Assembly (NCBI RefSeq): GCF_019303475.1
Contig: NZ_JABLSI010000017.1
Coordinates: 64,023-128,022, forward strand
Length of the DNA: 64,000 nucleotides
Direction: 5' to 3'
Source of the DNA: Streptomyces sp. JJ38
Lineage (GTDB): Bacteria; Actinomycetota; Actinomycetes; Streptomycetales; Streptomycetaceae
In this document: positions 26,509 through 35,379 of the stretch, one piece after another
Layout of the letters: every line of letters starts with the position of its first letter
How positions within the stretch are numbered: the first letter of the stretch is position 1
Made by a program: the position numbers and the translations under genes
Notes under the pieces: generated by a model
Database searches by the model: none
Told to the model about the DNA's origin: nothing
Seen by the model: the letters and a program-made list of their open reading frames with translations, nothing else

Positions 26509-26511
26509 TAG

Positions 26512-27072
26512 GTCAGTCCGCACCGGCCCCACACCGCGGCCGAGTTGGCGGGCCTGCGGCACTGGGCCACCCATCTGCCCCGGCAGCAGAAGGCCGACGC
26601 GCTCGCGCTGCTGGGGCTGGGTGCCGGTCTGGGGCTGACGCCGAAGGAGGTCGCGGCCAGTCGAGGCATCGATCTGCGCCGTCCGAGCGTCGACGGGCCG
26701 CTGCTGCACAAGGGCGTCGAGCGGCTGGTTCCACTCGTGGCCCGGGCCGCCTGGGATCCGGTTCTGAGTGAGCTGGCAGAGAGGGCGGGCGGTGGGTACT
26801 TGTTCCGGCCGAGGCGGACCGTCGAGTACGCGAAGAACTTGATCGGCTCCTGGTCCCTGCTCCACCGGCCGCGGGATCTGCCTGCGGTGTCGGTGGGCCG
26901 GTTGCGGGCAACGTGGATCGTCGAGCTGATGCGCGCGCATATCGATCACCCTCTGATCGCCCAGGCGGCCGGGCTCTCTTCCGCCGCGTCCCTGGCCCGC
27001 TGGCAGCACCTGGTGGCGCCCGTGGACGAGGTGACCGCGGCCCGGCTCCTGCGAGGCCCGGAGGAAAGGTGA
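26512..27072 (+). CDS. Tyrosine-recombinase-like protein, N-terminus truncated, catalytic Tyr not evident
   Basis: The frame opens after a TAG at 26509-26511, and the first possible start is TTG at 26545 (175 residues). HTAAELAGLRHWATHL and DALALLGLGAGLGLTPKEVA match the start of integrase-like catalytic domains. RLRATWIVELM and AAGLSSAASLARWQHLV match the C-terminal box where an active recombinase has Arg and Tyr; here Trp stands near the Tyr position. Upstream sequence is IS630 remnant, so the original N terminus is probably lost. Its TGA overlaps the GTG of the following DDE-protein gene (GTGA), a sign that the pair works together. Confidence 0.6.
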   Translation, partial: VSPHRPHTAAELAGLRHWATHLPRQQKADALALLGLGAGLGLTPKEVAASRGIDLRRPSVDGPLLHKGVERLVPLVARAAWDPVLSELAERAGGGYLFRPRRTVEYAKNLIGSWSLLHRPRDLPAVSVGRLRATWIVELMRAHIDHPLIAQAAGLSSAASLARWQHLVAPVDEVTAARLLRGPEER

Positions 27073-28892
27073 CCAGGCCCCGGTCCTGGCGAAACCCGGA
27101 GAAGATCAAGCGGTGCCGCCCTCGGCCGGTCACCGACGCGCCCGCCCTTATCCCCGACTCCAAGGTCGGCCAGCTTGATGCACTGCTCCACGAGTCCGGA
27201 GTCCTCGGGCTGATCGACACCGAGCTGCAAGGCCGACCAGGCCCGAAGGGGCTCCCGGTGCGGACCGTGCTGGTGGGGTTGTTGCTGGCGTTGCACTATC
27301 ACCGAAGCGCCAGCCTGGCGGACGTCTGCCGGGTGCTGCTTGATGAGCTGCGGGGCCCCGCGCGGACCTGGCTCGGTGTTCCAGACAGCAGTCGTGCCGA
27401 TGCCCACGCCAGGATCGCGTTCTCCCGCCGCGTCTATCGTTCCTTCGACCGGCTGACCACCGCCCTCGACCCCCTGCGCTGGGACCGGCGACGCCGGCTT
27501 CCCGCCGAGGAGGCCGGAATCGTGGCAGCCGCCTGGGAGGACACGGACGCAGAGCGCACACGTCGGCGGGAGCTGCTCCAGGAAGTCAGTGATCGTCTGG
27601 TGCTGATCACCGTCCGCCTCGCCCACCGCCGGGGCCTGTTCAAGGGCTGGCGGGGCGACATCGCCGCCGACACCACCCCGATCCCCGCCTGGCACCAGCC
27701 GCCCCAGGAACGACGGGGTTTGGCCTCCGTTGAACTCACCGCCGGCTGGCACTACTGCGGAGGTGCCGAGGAAGGGATCTTCGGACACTCTGCCAGCCTT
27801 CTGGTCGCCTCCAGCCGACGGCACCCCGCGGGGCACGCGCAGGCCGGGGAACGCGTCAGCCGCCATCCGCAACTCGCCCTCGGCCTCGTCCTGGACACCC
27901 CAGGCAAACGCATCGGCCCGAACGCGGTCCACTCCCTCGCCCGCCTTGCTCCGCTCGGTTTCCCGACCGGACTGCTGGCGGCCGACCGCGCCTACACCGA
28001 CCAGATCACCGAGCACTTCGCCCAGCCAGCACGCACCATGGGCTCTCAGGTGGTCCTCGACTACAAGCAGCAGCACCGGGGCGTTCAGGGCACCCACCAA
28101 GGCGCCCTTCTCGTCGACGGATCGCTCGCCTGCCCCGCCATGCCGGACGCGCTGGCCCACGCGACCGCCGGGCTCGACGACAGAGCCGTACGCGGCATCA
28201 GCGATAGCCACGAGCTCCGCGATCTGATCGCCGCCCGGGAACCGTACTTCCTCAGGCTCAAGCAGTCCGCGGACCAGCGGGGCGCAATCAGGCTCCAGTG
28301 CCCGGCCAGCGGGCCTTCGCCTGCCGTGTCGTGTCCCCGCTTCAACCAGGTCCACCGCGTCCCGGCACCACGGCCGGCCGCGGTAGACCTCACCAGCAAA
28401 CGGGCCACCGCCGCACACGCTGCGGCCAAGCCCACCGTCCCGATCCCTCAAGGCGAACGGCTGCGGCCGCTGCCCAAGGACGAGCTGCCGCGGATCTGCC
28501 GAAAACCCACGATCACCGTCCGGCCCGGTGACCTCGGCAAGCTCGACAAGTTTCGCCAGGACCGGCACTACCTTCACCCCACTTGGCAGGACGCCTACCG
28601 GCCCGAACGAGCGAACATCGAAGGCCTCAACGGCAGGGCCAAGAGCCACGGCATCAACATCTCCGACCCCACGAAAAGGCTCGCGCACGGACGCGTCGCG
28701 CAGACCATCCTCCTCGCGCTGATGGTCTGCAGCGTCAACCTGCACATCCTCTTCACCTGGCACCAGACCACCGGAACCCGAGCGACCGCAGCCACCCACG
28801 CGATCACTACGCCCAACGGATCCGTGCCCCCGCCACCCGACGCGGCCGGCCTGCCACCGCCCAGAAGGGCGACACTGGACACGACTCCCTGA
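27069..28892 (+). CDS. DDE-type transposase-like protein
   Basis: 607 residues. The GTG start overlaps the previous stop, and GGAGG (27059-27063) lies just upstream. It has an N-terminal LPVRTVLVGLLLALHYH segment as in IS1182/IS4-type transposases. Candidate acidic triad: DIAADTTPI, LAADRAYTD and ANIEGLNGRAK. The C-terminal ~40 residues are low-complexity. I recognise the overall pattern but cannot assign an IS family with certainty. No terminal inverted repeats were found by eye; the 113-bp direct repeats outside the pair are much larger than IS ends. Confidence 0.7.
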   Translation: MTRPRSWRNPEKIKRCRPRPVTDAPALIPDSKVGQLDALLHESGVLGLIDTELQGRPGPKGLPVRTVLVGLLLALHYHRSASLADVCRVLLDELRGPARTWLGVPDSSRADAHARIAFSRRVYRSFDRLTTALDPLRWDRRRRLPAEEAGIVAAAWEDTDAERTRRRELLQEVSDRLVLITVRLAHRRGLFKGWRGDIAADTTPIPAWHQPPQERRGLASVELTAGWHYCGGAEEGIFGHSASLLVASSRRHPAGHAQAGERVSRHPQLALGLVLDTPGKRIGPNAVHSLARLAPLGFPTGLLAADRAYTDQITEHFAQPARTMGSQVVLDYKQQHRGVQGTHQGALLVDGSLACPAMPDALAHATAGLDDRAVRGISDSHELRDLIAAREPYFLRLKQSADQRGAIRLQCPASGPSPAVSCPRFNQVHRVPAPRPAAVDLTSKRATAAHAAAKPTVPIPQGERLRPLPKDELPRICRKPTITVRPGDLGKLDKFRQDRHYLHPTWQDAYRPERANIEGLNGRAKSHGINISDPTKRLAHGRVAQTILLALMVCSVNLHILFTWHQTTGTRATAATHAITTPNGSVPPPPDAAGLPPPRRATLDTTP

Positions 28893-29015
28893 CGCCCCAG
28901 AACGAGCCAGCGGGATGTCGCACACCCAGGAGAGGCCCCGCCGCGTCCCACACGCCCGGATCCCCCTTGATCGCCGCCCAGTCTCCCTCGGCAACCACCT
29001 CAGGATCCGCCCGCA
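28893..29015. other. Short spacer with a possible gene fragment
   Basis: On the minus strand, 28930-29016 reads MRADPEVVAEGDWAAIKGD and a few more protein-like residues before losing sense. It could be the start of a broken gene, but support is weak. Confidence 0.3.
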
Positions 29016-29129
29016 TTCGGACACCGCCTCGAACAGACCCCGGAAACGCAGAGATCCCGCCCGATCAATCAGATCGGACGGGATCTCGTGAACTCTTCCT
29101 GAGCGAACTCAAGAACAGTCGCACTGTGG
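29016..29129. repeat. Right copy of 113-bp direct repeat, abutting tRNA-Ala
   Basis: Pairs with 23629-23741. It overlaps the last three bases of the tRNA gene (TGG on the plus strand) and includes the hairpin at 29051-29087. One extra C at 29122 and about six substitutions separate the copies. Confidence 0.85.
29051..29087 (-). terminator. Hairpin downstream of tRNA-Ala
   Basis: GAGATCCCGCCCGATC, loop AATCA, then a complementary arm with one mismatch. It lies about 40 bases past the tRNA 3' end in the direction of transcription and is the likely terminator. Confidence 0.65.
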
Positions 29130-29200
29130 ACCTGAGGGGATTTGAACCCCTGACCCCCTCGTTGCGAACGAGATGCGCTACCGGACTGCGCTACAGGCCC
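29127..29200 (-). tRNA. tRNA-Ala (anticodon CGC)
   Basis: 74 bases without CCA. Acceptor GGGCCTG pairs with CAGGTCC, including the G3-U70 wobble that identifies alanine tRNAs. Anticodon stem TCTCG/CGAGG frames loop TTCGCAA, and the T-loop is TTCAAAT. Its 3' flank is the target-like repeat of the neighbouring island. Confidence 0.96.
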
Positions 29201-29259
29201 TTGCGACGGGTGAAACTGTAGCACCTGGGAAGGGCGCCGGGAAAATCCAGGCCGGCGGG

Positions 29260-30336
29260 CTACTCGTTGGCCGCGCGGGGGTGGTCGTGGTCCGCGTATT
29301 GGTCGAAGAGCGGGGTGCGGCCGCGCCTGCGGTCGTCGGTGGGGGCCGCGGGGGCGGCGGGGGCCGCGGGGGGTTCCGATCGGGCGGAGCTCCAGGTGTC
29401 GGGGGCGCCGAGGTCCACCCCCGAGGCGTGGCGGGGAGCCACCGGGGCGTTGACGTAGGTGGGCAGCGGGACGGGGACGGGCTCCCAGCCGTCCGGGTCG
29501 TGCAGGGCGCGGGGCGTGCGCTGCTGGTCGACCCACTCGGCGTGGTCCGTTTCCTCCACCAGGGCTCGCCGGTCGTCCGTGGGCGTGGAGCCGGCCCGGG
29601 GCTCGCTGGCGGCGGGGGGTGACGGGGTGGCGGCCGCGGCGGCGTGGCGGCGTTCCCGGAGGCGGCGCGCCGCGGCCTCGGCCTGCTGCTGATCGGGCCG
29701 GGCGCTGGCGAGCCGGGCGGCGTGGCGGCGGCGCTCCTGGCCGCGGACGTACAGGACACAGGCGGTGAGCAGGGCGGCGGGCAGCGCGGGGGCCCACAGG
29801 AACCGGATGCCGCCCACGGCGGCGGCGACGGAGCCGAGGGTGAGGGCGAGGAAGAGCACCATCGTGGTGCGGCGGCGGCGGCCGAGGAGCTTGGCGCGGG
29901 CGGCGCGCTCCTCGGGGGTGAGGGCGGACCGGGGGGCGGCGGGATCCTGCACGCCGACGTCCGCAGTGGCCGGGGCCGGGGTGGCCGCGTGGGCGGGGAG
30001 GCCGGGGTCCGGGGCGGCGGCTCCCGGGCCGGCGTGGGCTGACGGGCCGGCGTGTGGCTCCGGGCCACGGGCGCCGGCGGGGTCGGCGAAGCGCCGGATG
30101 GCGTCGGGGGTGCCGTCCGGCCGCTCGTGCGCCGGATGCTCCGGCCGCTCGTCGTCGCCGTCCTTGGCCTGGCGCCGGCCGGTGGACATCCGTCCGGTCA
30201 GCGCGCGGATCGCCGTGCTGAACCGTTCCGTCGGACGGGCGTCGTTGAGTTCGTCCTGACGGCGGAGCCACATCGGCACCAGGTAGGCGGCCCAGGCCCC
30301 GACGATGACTGCGTAAATGAGGCCGCTACTGCTCAC
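29260..30336 (-). CDS. sepX: SepX / GlpR, membrane receptor of the gephyrin-like protein Glp
   Basis: 358 residues. The N-terminal transmembrane helix (~5-24) is followed by PMWLRRQDELNDARPTERFSTA, a signature of the actinobacterial SepX/GlpR family. Two more hydrophobic segments lie at ~160-205, and long Pro/Ala/Arg-rich cytosolic stretches flank them. From family knowledge, SepX supports septation in Streptomyces, and its Corynebacterium relative GlpR binds the MoeA-like Glp and links it to the divisome. Its partner gene glp lies two kilobases upstream in the same gene row, with moaC, mog and a GNAT between. The start is ATG at 30336. Confidence 0.85.
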   Translation of the reverse strand: MSSSGLIYAVIVGAWAAYLVPMWLRRQDELNDARPTERFSTAIRALTGRMSTGRRQAKDGDDERPEHPAHERPDGTPDAIRRFADPAGARGPEPHAGPSAHAGPGAAAPDPGLPAHAATPAPATADVGVQDPAAPRSALTPEERAARAKLLGRRRRTTMVLFLALTLGSVAAAVGGIRFLWAPALPAALLTACVLYVRGQERRRHAARLASARPDQQQAEAAARRLRERRHAAAAATPSPPAASEPRAGSTPTDDRRALVEETDHAEWVDQQRTPRALHDPDGWEPVPVPLPTYVNAPVAPRHASGVDLGAPDTWSSARSEPPAAPAAPAAPTDDRRRGRTPLFDQYADHDHPRAANE

Positions 30337-30517
30337 GTCTCACACCGTAGAGGGGTTTGACGAGGTGTATCAGCCAATCGGTGCGGTGTGTCGCACGATC
30401 TGCCTGACATCTCGACACTTTCTCTCTGCTGGCCCAGGCCGGCAATTCACTGAAACCGCGTGGAATTCGAACGTTTATGCGAATTCTTTTGTCGGCGCGC
30501 CGCTTTGCTCACTCCGG

Positions 30518-31123
30518 CTACATCTGCGCCGTGCCCGGCAGGGAGCGGGAGTGCCAGCGGGTGAGCAGCCCCTCGGGGACCTCCTCGGCCGTCAGCGCGT
30601 ACACGAGGTGGTCACGCCAGGCGCCGTCGATGTGGAGGTAGCTCGGCCGGACGCCCTCCTCCCGGAAGCCCAGCTTCTCGACCACCCGGCGGCTCGGCCC
30701 GTTCTCGGGGCGGACGCAGATCTCGATGCGGTGCAGGCCGACAGGGCCGAAGCAGTGGTCCACGGCCAGGGCGACCGCCGTCGGGGTGATGCCGCGCCCG
30801 GCCACGGCCTGGTCGATCCAGTAGCCGATGTGAGCGGAGCACATCGACCCCCAGGTGATGCCCGCGACGGTGAGCTGGCCGACGAGGCGCCCGCGCCACA
30901 GGACGACGAAGGGCAGCATCCGGCCCGCCTGCGCCTCGCTGCGCAGATGGCGGACCATCTGCCGGTACGTGGGGCGCTGAGGCGGGAACCGGCCGGGCGG
31001 GGCGGGCGGCACGGTGGCCTCCCACGGGCGCAGCCAAGCGCGGTTGCGCTGGTTGATCTCCCGCCATGCCCGCTGGTCGCGCACCTTTATGGGGCGGAGG
31101 GCGATGTCGCCGTCCGCCAGCAC
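30518..31123 (-). CDS. GNAT-family N-acetyltransferase (RimJ-like)
   Basis: 201 residues from GTG at 31123. ALRPIKVRDQRAWREINQRN and HIGYWIDQAVAGRGI followed by HRIEICVRPENGPSRRVVEKLGF are the acetyl-CoA-binding and C-terminal motifs of RimJ/RimL-type enzymes that acetylate protein N-termini. The reading frame stays protein-like upstream (NAVWPV), and a CTG at 31144 overlapping the mog stop would add seven residues; this is likely the true start. It sits in the galU-glp-moaC-mog-sepX gene row. Its substrate is unknown. Confidence 0.85.
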   Translation of the reverse strand: MLADGDIALRPIKVRDQRAWREINQRNRAWLRPWEATVPPAPPGRFPPQRPTYRQMVRHLRSEAQAGRMLPFVVLWRGRLVGQLTVAGITWGSMCSAHIGYWIDQAVAGRGITPTAVALAVDHCFGPVGLHRIEICVRPENGPSRRVVEKLGFREEGVRPSYLHIDGAWRDHLVYALTAEEVPEGLLTRWHSRSLPGTAQM

Positions 31124-31140
31124 GACCGGCCATACGGCGT

Positions 31141-31641
31141 TCAGTGCGCTTCACCTCTGGGGTGGTCGCCGCCGCGCAGCTGGTCGACGGCGTGCGGAAG
31201 GATCTCGGCGAGGACGGCCAGGCCGTCCTTGACCCCGCCCCGGGAGCCGGGGAGGTTCACGATCAGGGTACGTTCCGCGACGCCGGCGAGGCCACGCGAG
31301 AGGGCCGCCGTGGGGACCTTCGCCCGCCCGGCGGCCCGGATGGCCTCGGGGATGCCGGGGATCTCGTGGTCGAGGACGCGGCGGGTCATCTCGGGGGTGA
31401 GGTCCATCGGGGTGAGTCCGGTGCCGCCGGTGGTGACGACGACGTCGTAGCCGACGGAGACGGCGTTGCGCAGGACCTGCTCGACCGGGTCCCCGTCGGG
31501 CACCACACTGGGCCCGTCCACCTGGAAGCCCATGGCGCGCAGCCCCTCGGCGAGCAGCGGCCCGCCGGTGTCGGCGTAGACGCCGGCGGCGGCGCGGTTG
31601 GAGACGGTCACGGCCAGCGCGCGTACGGGAGTCGGGTTCAT
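31141..31641 (-). CDS. mog: MogA/MoaB-type molybdopterin adenylyltransferase family protein
   Basis: 166 residues. [39 protein letters not shown] and [14 protein letters not shown] are the molybdopterin-binding motifs of the MoaB/Mog fold, which adenylates molybdopterin before molybdate insertion. The ATG overlaps the TGA of moaC (ATGA), so the two are coupled. The sequence upstream in frame is antisense noise, so the start at 31641 is secure. Confidence 0.9.
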   Translation of the reverse strand: MNPTPVRALAVTVSNRAAAGVYADTGGPLLAEGLRAMGFQVDGPSVVPDGDPVEQVLRNAVSVGYDVVVTTGGTGLTPMDLTPEMTRRVLDHEIPGIPEAIRAAGRAKVPTAALSRGLAGVAERTLIVNLPGSRGGVKDGLAVLAEILPHAVDQLRGGDHPRGEAH

Positions 31642-32123
31642 GAGCGCTTCCACTCCCCGGACTTGCCGCCCGTCTTCTCCTCCACCCGGACGTCGGTGAT
31701 GACCGCGCCCTTGTCCACCGCCTTCACCATGTCCACGACCGTCAGCGCGGCGACCGAGACGGCGGTCAGGGCCTCCATCTCGACGCCCGTGCGGTCCGTG
31801 GTCTTCACCGTGGCGGTGAGCTCCACGGCGTCGTCGGTGACGTTCAGTTCGACCTTCACCCCGGAGACGGCCAGGGGGTGGCACAACGGGATCAGCTCCG
31901 GCGTCTTCTTCGCCCCCATGATCCCGGCGATGCGGGCGGTGGCGAGCGCGTCGCCCTTGGGCAGTCCGCCGTCGGCGCCGCGCAGCAGTTCGACGACGCG
32001 CGGTGCGACGAGGACCCGCCCGCTGGCGGTCGCGGTGCGCGCGGTGACGTCCTTCGCGGAGACGTCGACCATCCGGGCGGCCCCGGACTCGTCGAGGTGG
32101 GTGAGGTGCTGCTGGCTGTTCAT
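31638..32123 (-). CDS. moaC: Cyclic pyranopterin monophosphate synthase MoaC
   Basis: 161 residues. [50 protein letters not shown] and GGKSGEW are the hallmark motifs. The enzyme makes cyclic pyranopterin monophosphate in the first stage of molybdenum cofactor synthesis. No moaA is in the window. The ATG at 32123 gives the usual N terminus. A gap of 122 bases separates it from glp upstream. Confidence 0.95.
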   Translation of the reverse strand: MNSQQHLTHLDESGAARMVDVSAKDVTARTATASGRVLVAPRVVELLRGADGGLPKGDALATARIAGIMGAKKTPELIPLCHPLAVSGVKVELNVTDDAVELTATVKTTDRTGVEMEALTAVSVAALTVVDMVKAVDKGAVITDVRVEEKTGGKSGEWKRS

Positions 32124-32245
32124 GGGCAGCACCGTACCCGTACCCGCCGTCCGCCGACGCCGCCGACCGCGCCGCGAACGGACGCCCGAGACCCTGGCCC
32201 GGCGGCCGGACGACACCGGAAACCCGGAGGGCCCGCGCACCGTGC

Positions 32246-33583
32246 TCAGCCGAGCGGCACGACCTCCAGCTCCTCGCCGTCGTCCACCCGGGTCAGGGAC
32301 TCGGGGACGACGATGAGCGAGTCGGCGTGCGCGAGGGCGGCGATGAGGTGCGAACCGGCCCCGCCCACCGGGGTGACCTCGCCGGGCCCGGTGCCGCCCG
32401 CCCCCGGCGGGGTGTAACGCCCGCGCAGGAACTGGCGCTTGCCCTCCGGCGAGCTGAGCGGGGCGCCGTCCGGGAGCCGGAGCACTGCCCGCGCCCGGGG
32501 CCGGTGCACCTCGGCACAGCCCATGAGGGTGCGGATGACGGGCCTGACGAAGAGTTCGAAGGAGACGTACGCGCTCACCGGGTTGCCCGGCAGCGCCAGC
32601 AGCGGCACCCGGTCGGCGCCGATGAGGCCGAAGCCCTGCGGCTTGCCGGGCTGCATGGCCAGCCGACGGAACTCGACGCCGCCGCCCCAGGCCACGAGGT
32701 CGTCGCCCGGTGCCGAGCCGACGCCGCTGAGCGCCTCCTTGACGACGTCGTACGCGCCGACGCTCACCCCGCCGCTGGTGACGATCACGTCGGCACGGGA
32801 GAGTTGGTCCTCCAGGGCGGCGCGCAGGGAGTCGGCGTCGTCGGCGACGGCGCCCACGCGGTAGGGCAGGCCACCGGCGTCCCGGGCGGCGGCGGTGAGG
32901 ACGTAGCTGTTGGAGTCGTGGATGCGGCCGGTGCCCAGCTCCTCGCCGGGGGCGACGAGCTCGCTGCCGGTGGACATGACGACGACGCGCGGCCGGGGCC
33001 GCACCGGGACCGAGGCCCGTCCGATGGCGGCCAGCAGGCCGAGCTGTGGGGCGCCGAGGACGGTGCCGGCGGGCAGCGCGAGCGTGCCGGCGCGCACGTC
33101 GCTGCCCCGGCTGCGGACGTACTGCCCCGCCCGCACGGGACGGTGGACGCGGACCTCACCGCCGGCGCCCGAGGGGTCGGCGGCGTGCGCGGTCATCGCG
33201 TCGGCCGGGCCGCCGCCGGTGCCGCCGTCGGTCCACTCCACGGGGACGACGGCCTCGGCTCCGGGCGGCAGCGGGGCGCCCGTCATGATCCGGGCGGCCT
33301 GCCCGGGGGCGACGACGGGCAGGTCGGTGCTGCCCGCCGCCACGTCGCCGACGACCGTCAGCACGGCCGGGAACTCGGCGCCGGCGCCGTGGACGTCGGC
33401 CGTACGCACGGCGTACCCGTCCATGGAGCTGTTGTCGAAGGGCGGGAGCGCGGCGGGCACGAGGACGTCCTCGACCAGCACGCAGCCCTGCGCCTCCAGC
33501 AGGGGCAGCTCGATGGGCTCCAGCGGACGGACCGAGCCGAGGACGTCCGCGAGATGGTCGTCGACGGACCAGACGTCGGTCAC
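32246..33583 (-). CDS. glp: Gephyrin-like molybdotransferase Glp (MoeA family)
   Basis: 445 residues. It starts [18 protein letters not shown] and contains [38 protein letters not shown] and [14 protein letters not shown], the complete MoeA/gephyrin core. Biochemically such proteins insert molybdate into adenylated molybdopterin; in actinobacteria a paralogue (Glp) has a documented role in cell division through its membrane receptor GlpR/SepX. The linkage to sepX here supports the Glp assignment over a plain MoeA. The GTG start overlaps the galU stop (GTGA). Confidence 0.88.
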   Translation of the reverse strand: MTDVWSVDDHLADVLGSVRPLEPIELPLLEAQGCVLVEDVLVPAALPPFDNSSMDGYAVRTADVHGAGAEFPAVLTVVGDVAAGSTDLPVVAPGQAARIMTGAPLPPGAEAVVPVEWTDGGTGGGPADAMTAHAADPSGAGGEVRVHRPVRAGQYVRSRGSDVRAGTLALPAGTVLGAPQLGLLAAIGRASVPVRPRPRVVVMSTGSELVAPGEELGTGRIHDSNSYVLTAAARDAGGLPYRVGAVADDADSLRAALEDQLSRADVIVTSGGVSVGAYDVVKEALSGVGSAPGDDLVAWGGGVEFRRLAMQPGKPQGFGLIGADRVPLLALPGNPVSAYVSFELFVRPVIRTLMGCAEVHRPRARAVLRLPDGAPLSSPEGKRQFLRGRYTPPGAGGTGPGEVTPVGGAGSHLIAALAHADSLIVVPESLTRVDDGEELEVVPLG

Positions 33584-34536
33584 AGCCGCACGGCCTCCTG
33601 GATGAGGGGTTCCGGGGCGCCGTCCACCGAGGGCGCCATCTCCTTGGCGACGAACTCCCGCAGCCAGGAACGGAACTCCGGCCCGAGGTCCTCGCGCTCG
33701 CAGGCGAGCCGGACGATGGAGCGCAGGTAGTCGCCGCGGTCACCGGTGTCGTAGCGACGACCGCGGAAGACGACGCCGTGCACGGGCCCGCCGAGTGACG
33801 GGTCGGCGGCGAGGGCCTGGAGGGCGTCGGTGAGCTGGATCTCGCCGCCGCGCCCGGGCTCGGTGCGCCGGAGGACGTCGAAGACCGCGGGGTCGAGAAC
33901 GTAGCGGCCGATGATGGCGAGGTTGCTCGGTGCGGCGGCCACGGCCGGCTTCTCCACCAGGTCCCGCACGGCGAAGACGCCGTCGTCCCGGGTGCTGTCC
34001 ACGGCGGCGCAGCCGTAGAGGTGGATGTTGTCCGGGTCGACCTCCATGAGGGCGATGACGCTGCCGCCGTGCCGCTCCCGGACCTCGGTCATGCGGGCCA
34101 GCAGCGGGTCGCGGGGGTCGATGAGATCGTCGCCGAGGAGGACGGCGAAGGGCTCGTCGCCGACGTGCGGGGCGGCGCACAGGACGGCGTGGCCAAGGCC
34201 CTTCGGGTCGCCCTGGCGGACGTAGTGCATGGTGGCCAGCTCGCTGGACTCCTGCACCCGGCCGAGCTTGGCCTCGTCGCCCTTGGTGCGCAGGACCTCT
34301 TCCAGCTCGTAGTTGCGGTCGAAGTGGTCCTCGAGGGGACGCTTGTTGCGTCCGGTGACCATGAGCACGTCCGTCAGCCCCGCGGACACCGCTTCCTCGA
34401 CGACGTACTGGATCGCGGGCTTGTCCACGACCGGCAACATCTCTTTCGGTGTGGCCTTGGTCGCGGGTAGGAAACGGGTGCCGAGACCGGCTGCCGGGAT
34501 GACGGCCTTGCGGATCAAAGGACGTGTCTCAGTCAT
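33580..34536 (-). CDS. galU: UTP-glucose-1-phosphate uridylyltransferase
   Basis: 318 residues. KAVIPAAGLGTRFLPATKATPKEML is the nucleotide-binding signature; FAVLLGDDLID and AVVLVEKP-like EKPAVAAAPSN follow. The enzyme makes UDP-glucose for cell-envelope and trehalose/glycan synthesis. It is the first gene of a six-gene minus-strand row; its stop overlaps the glp start. It is divergent from the formyl-THF cyclo-ligase, with 144 bases between the starts. Confidence 0.95.
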   Translation of the reverse strand: MTETRPLIRKAVIPAAGLGTRFLPATKATPKEMLPVVDKPAIQYVVEEAVSAGLTDVLMVTGRNKRPLEDHFDRNYELEEVLRTKGDEAKLGRVQESSELATMHYVRQGDPKGLGHAVLCAAPHVGDEPFAVLLGDDLIDPRDPLLARMTEVRERHGGSVIALMEVDPDNIHLYGCAAVDSTRDDGVFAVRDLVEKPAVAAAPSNLAIIGRYVLDPAVFDVLRRTEPGRGGEIQLTDALQALAADPSLGGPVHGVVFRGRRYDTGDRGDYLRSIVRLACEREDLGPEFRSWLREFVAKEMAPSVDGAPEPLIQEAVRL

Positions 34537-34680
34537 GGAGGAACCCTATCTGGTGCATTTGCGGCTGCGGGCGGATGCCGGGCGGCCCTGCTCGGGGCGC
34601 CACCCTGGCGGTGGCACCATGCGGTCGGACGGACGAGCGGCGGCCCCGGACGGCGCGGGCCCGGGAGTGAGGAACCGGAC

Positions 34681-35379
34681 ATGGATCACCAGCACCACAC
34701 GGACGACGACCGCCCCGGCCCGCCTCCGTCCGGCCCGCCGAAGCGGGACCTGCGCCGCACGCTGCTGGCGCGGCGCAGGTCCCTGTCCGAAGAGGACGCG
34801 GCGCGGTCCGCCGCGGTTCTGGCCGGGCGGGCCCTGGACCTGCCGGAGCTGGCCGGGGCGGGCACGGTGGCCGCGTACGTGTCGATCGGGGCCGAGCCCG
34901 GGACGCGGCAGCTGCTGGACGCCCTGCGGGCGCGCGGCGTCCGGGTGCTCCTGCCCGTCCTGCTGCCGGACAACGACCTGGACTGGGCCGAGTACGCCGG
35001 GCCGGGGTCGCTCCGCCGCGCCGGGCGCGGGCTGTGGGAGCCCACCGGGAGGCCGCTGGGTCCGGAGGCCGTCACCGGGGCGGACGCCGTCCTGCTGCCG
35101 GGGCTCGCGGTGGACCGGGGCGGGCTGCGGCTGGGCCGGGGCGGAGGCTCGTACGACCGGGTACTGGCCCGGCTGGCGGCGGCCGGGGCGCGGCCCGCGC
35201 TCGTCGTCCTGCTCTACGACCACGAGCTGCTTCCCGAGGTGCCCGCCGAGCCGCACGACCGGCCGGTGCACGCCGCCGTGACGCCGTCGGGCGTGCACCG
35301 TTTCCGGCGCACGCCCGACACGGGCCGACCCGCCGGCGGCCGGGGGCCGGGGGCGGGGCCGGGGGCGGCTAGGGAGTGA
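34681..35379 (+). CDS. 5-formyltetrahydrofolate cyclo-ligase
   Basis: 232 residues. KRDLRRTLLARRRSL, the dispersed central region (VAAYVSIGAEPGTRQLL), and the C-terminal GLRLGRGGGSYDRVLA substrate/ATP motif identify the family. It converts 5-formyl-THF to 5,10-methenyl-THF with ATP. The ATG at 34681 follows GGAGTGAGGAA. The Gly/Pro-rich last ~20 residues are an extension, and the end overlaps the convergent acylase gene by 11 bases. Confidence 0.93.
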   Translation: MDHQHHTDDDRPGPPPSGPPKRDLRRTLLARRRSLSEEDAARSAAVLAGRALDLPELAGAGTVAAYVSIGAEPGTRQLLDALRARGVRVLLPVLLPDNDLDWAEYAGPGSLRRAGRGLWEPTGRPLGPEAVTGADAVLLPGLAVDRGGLRLGRGGGSYDRVLARLAAAGARPALVVLLYDHELLPEVPAEPHDRPVHAAVTPSGVHRFRRTPDTGRPAGGRGPGAGPGAARE

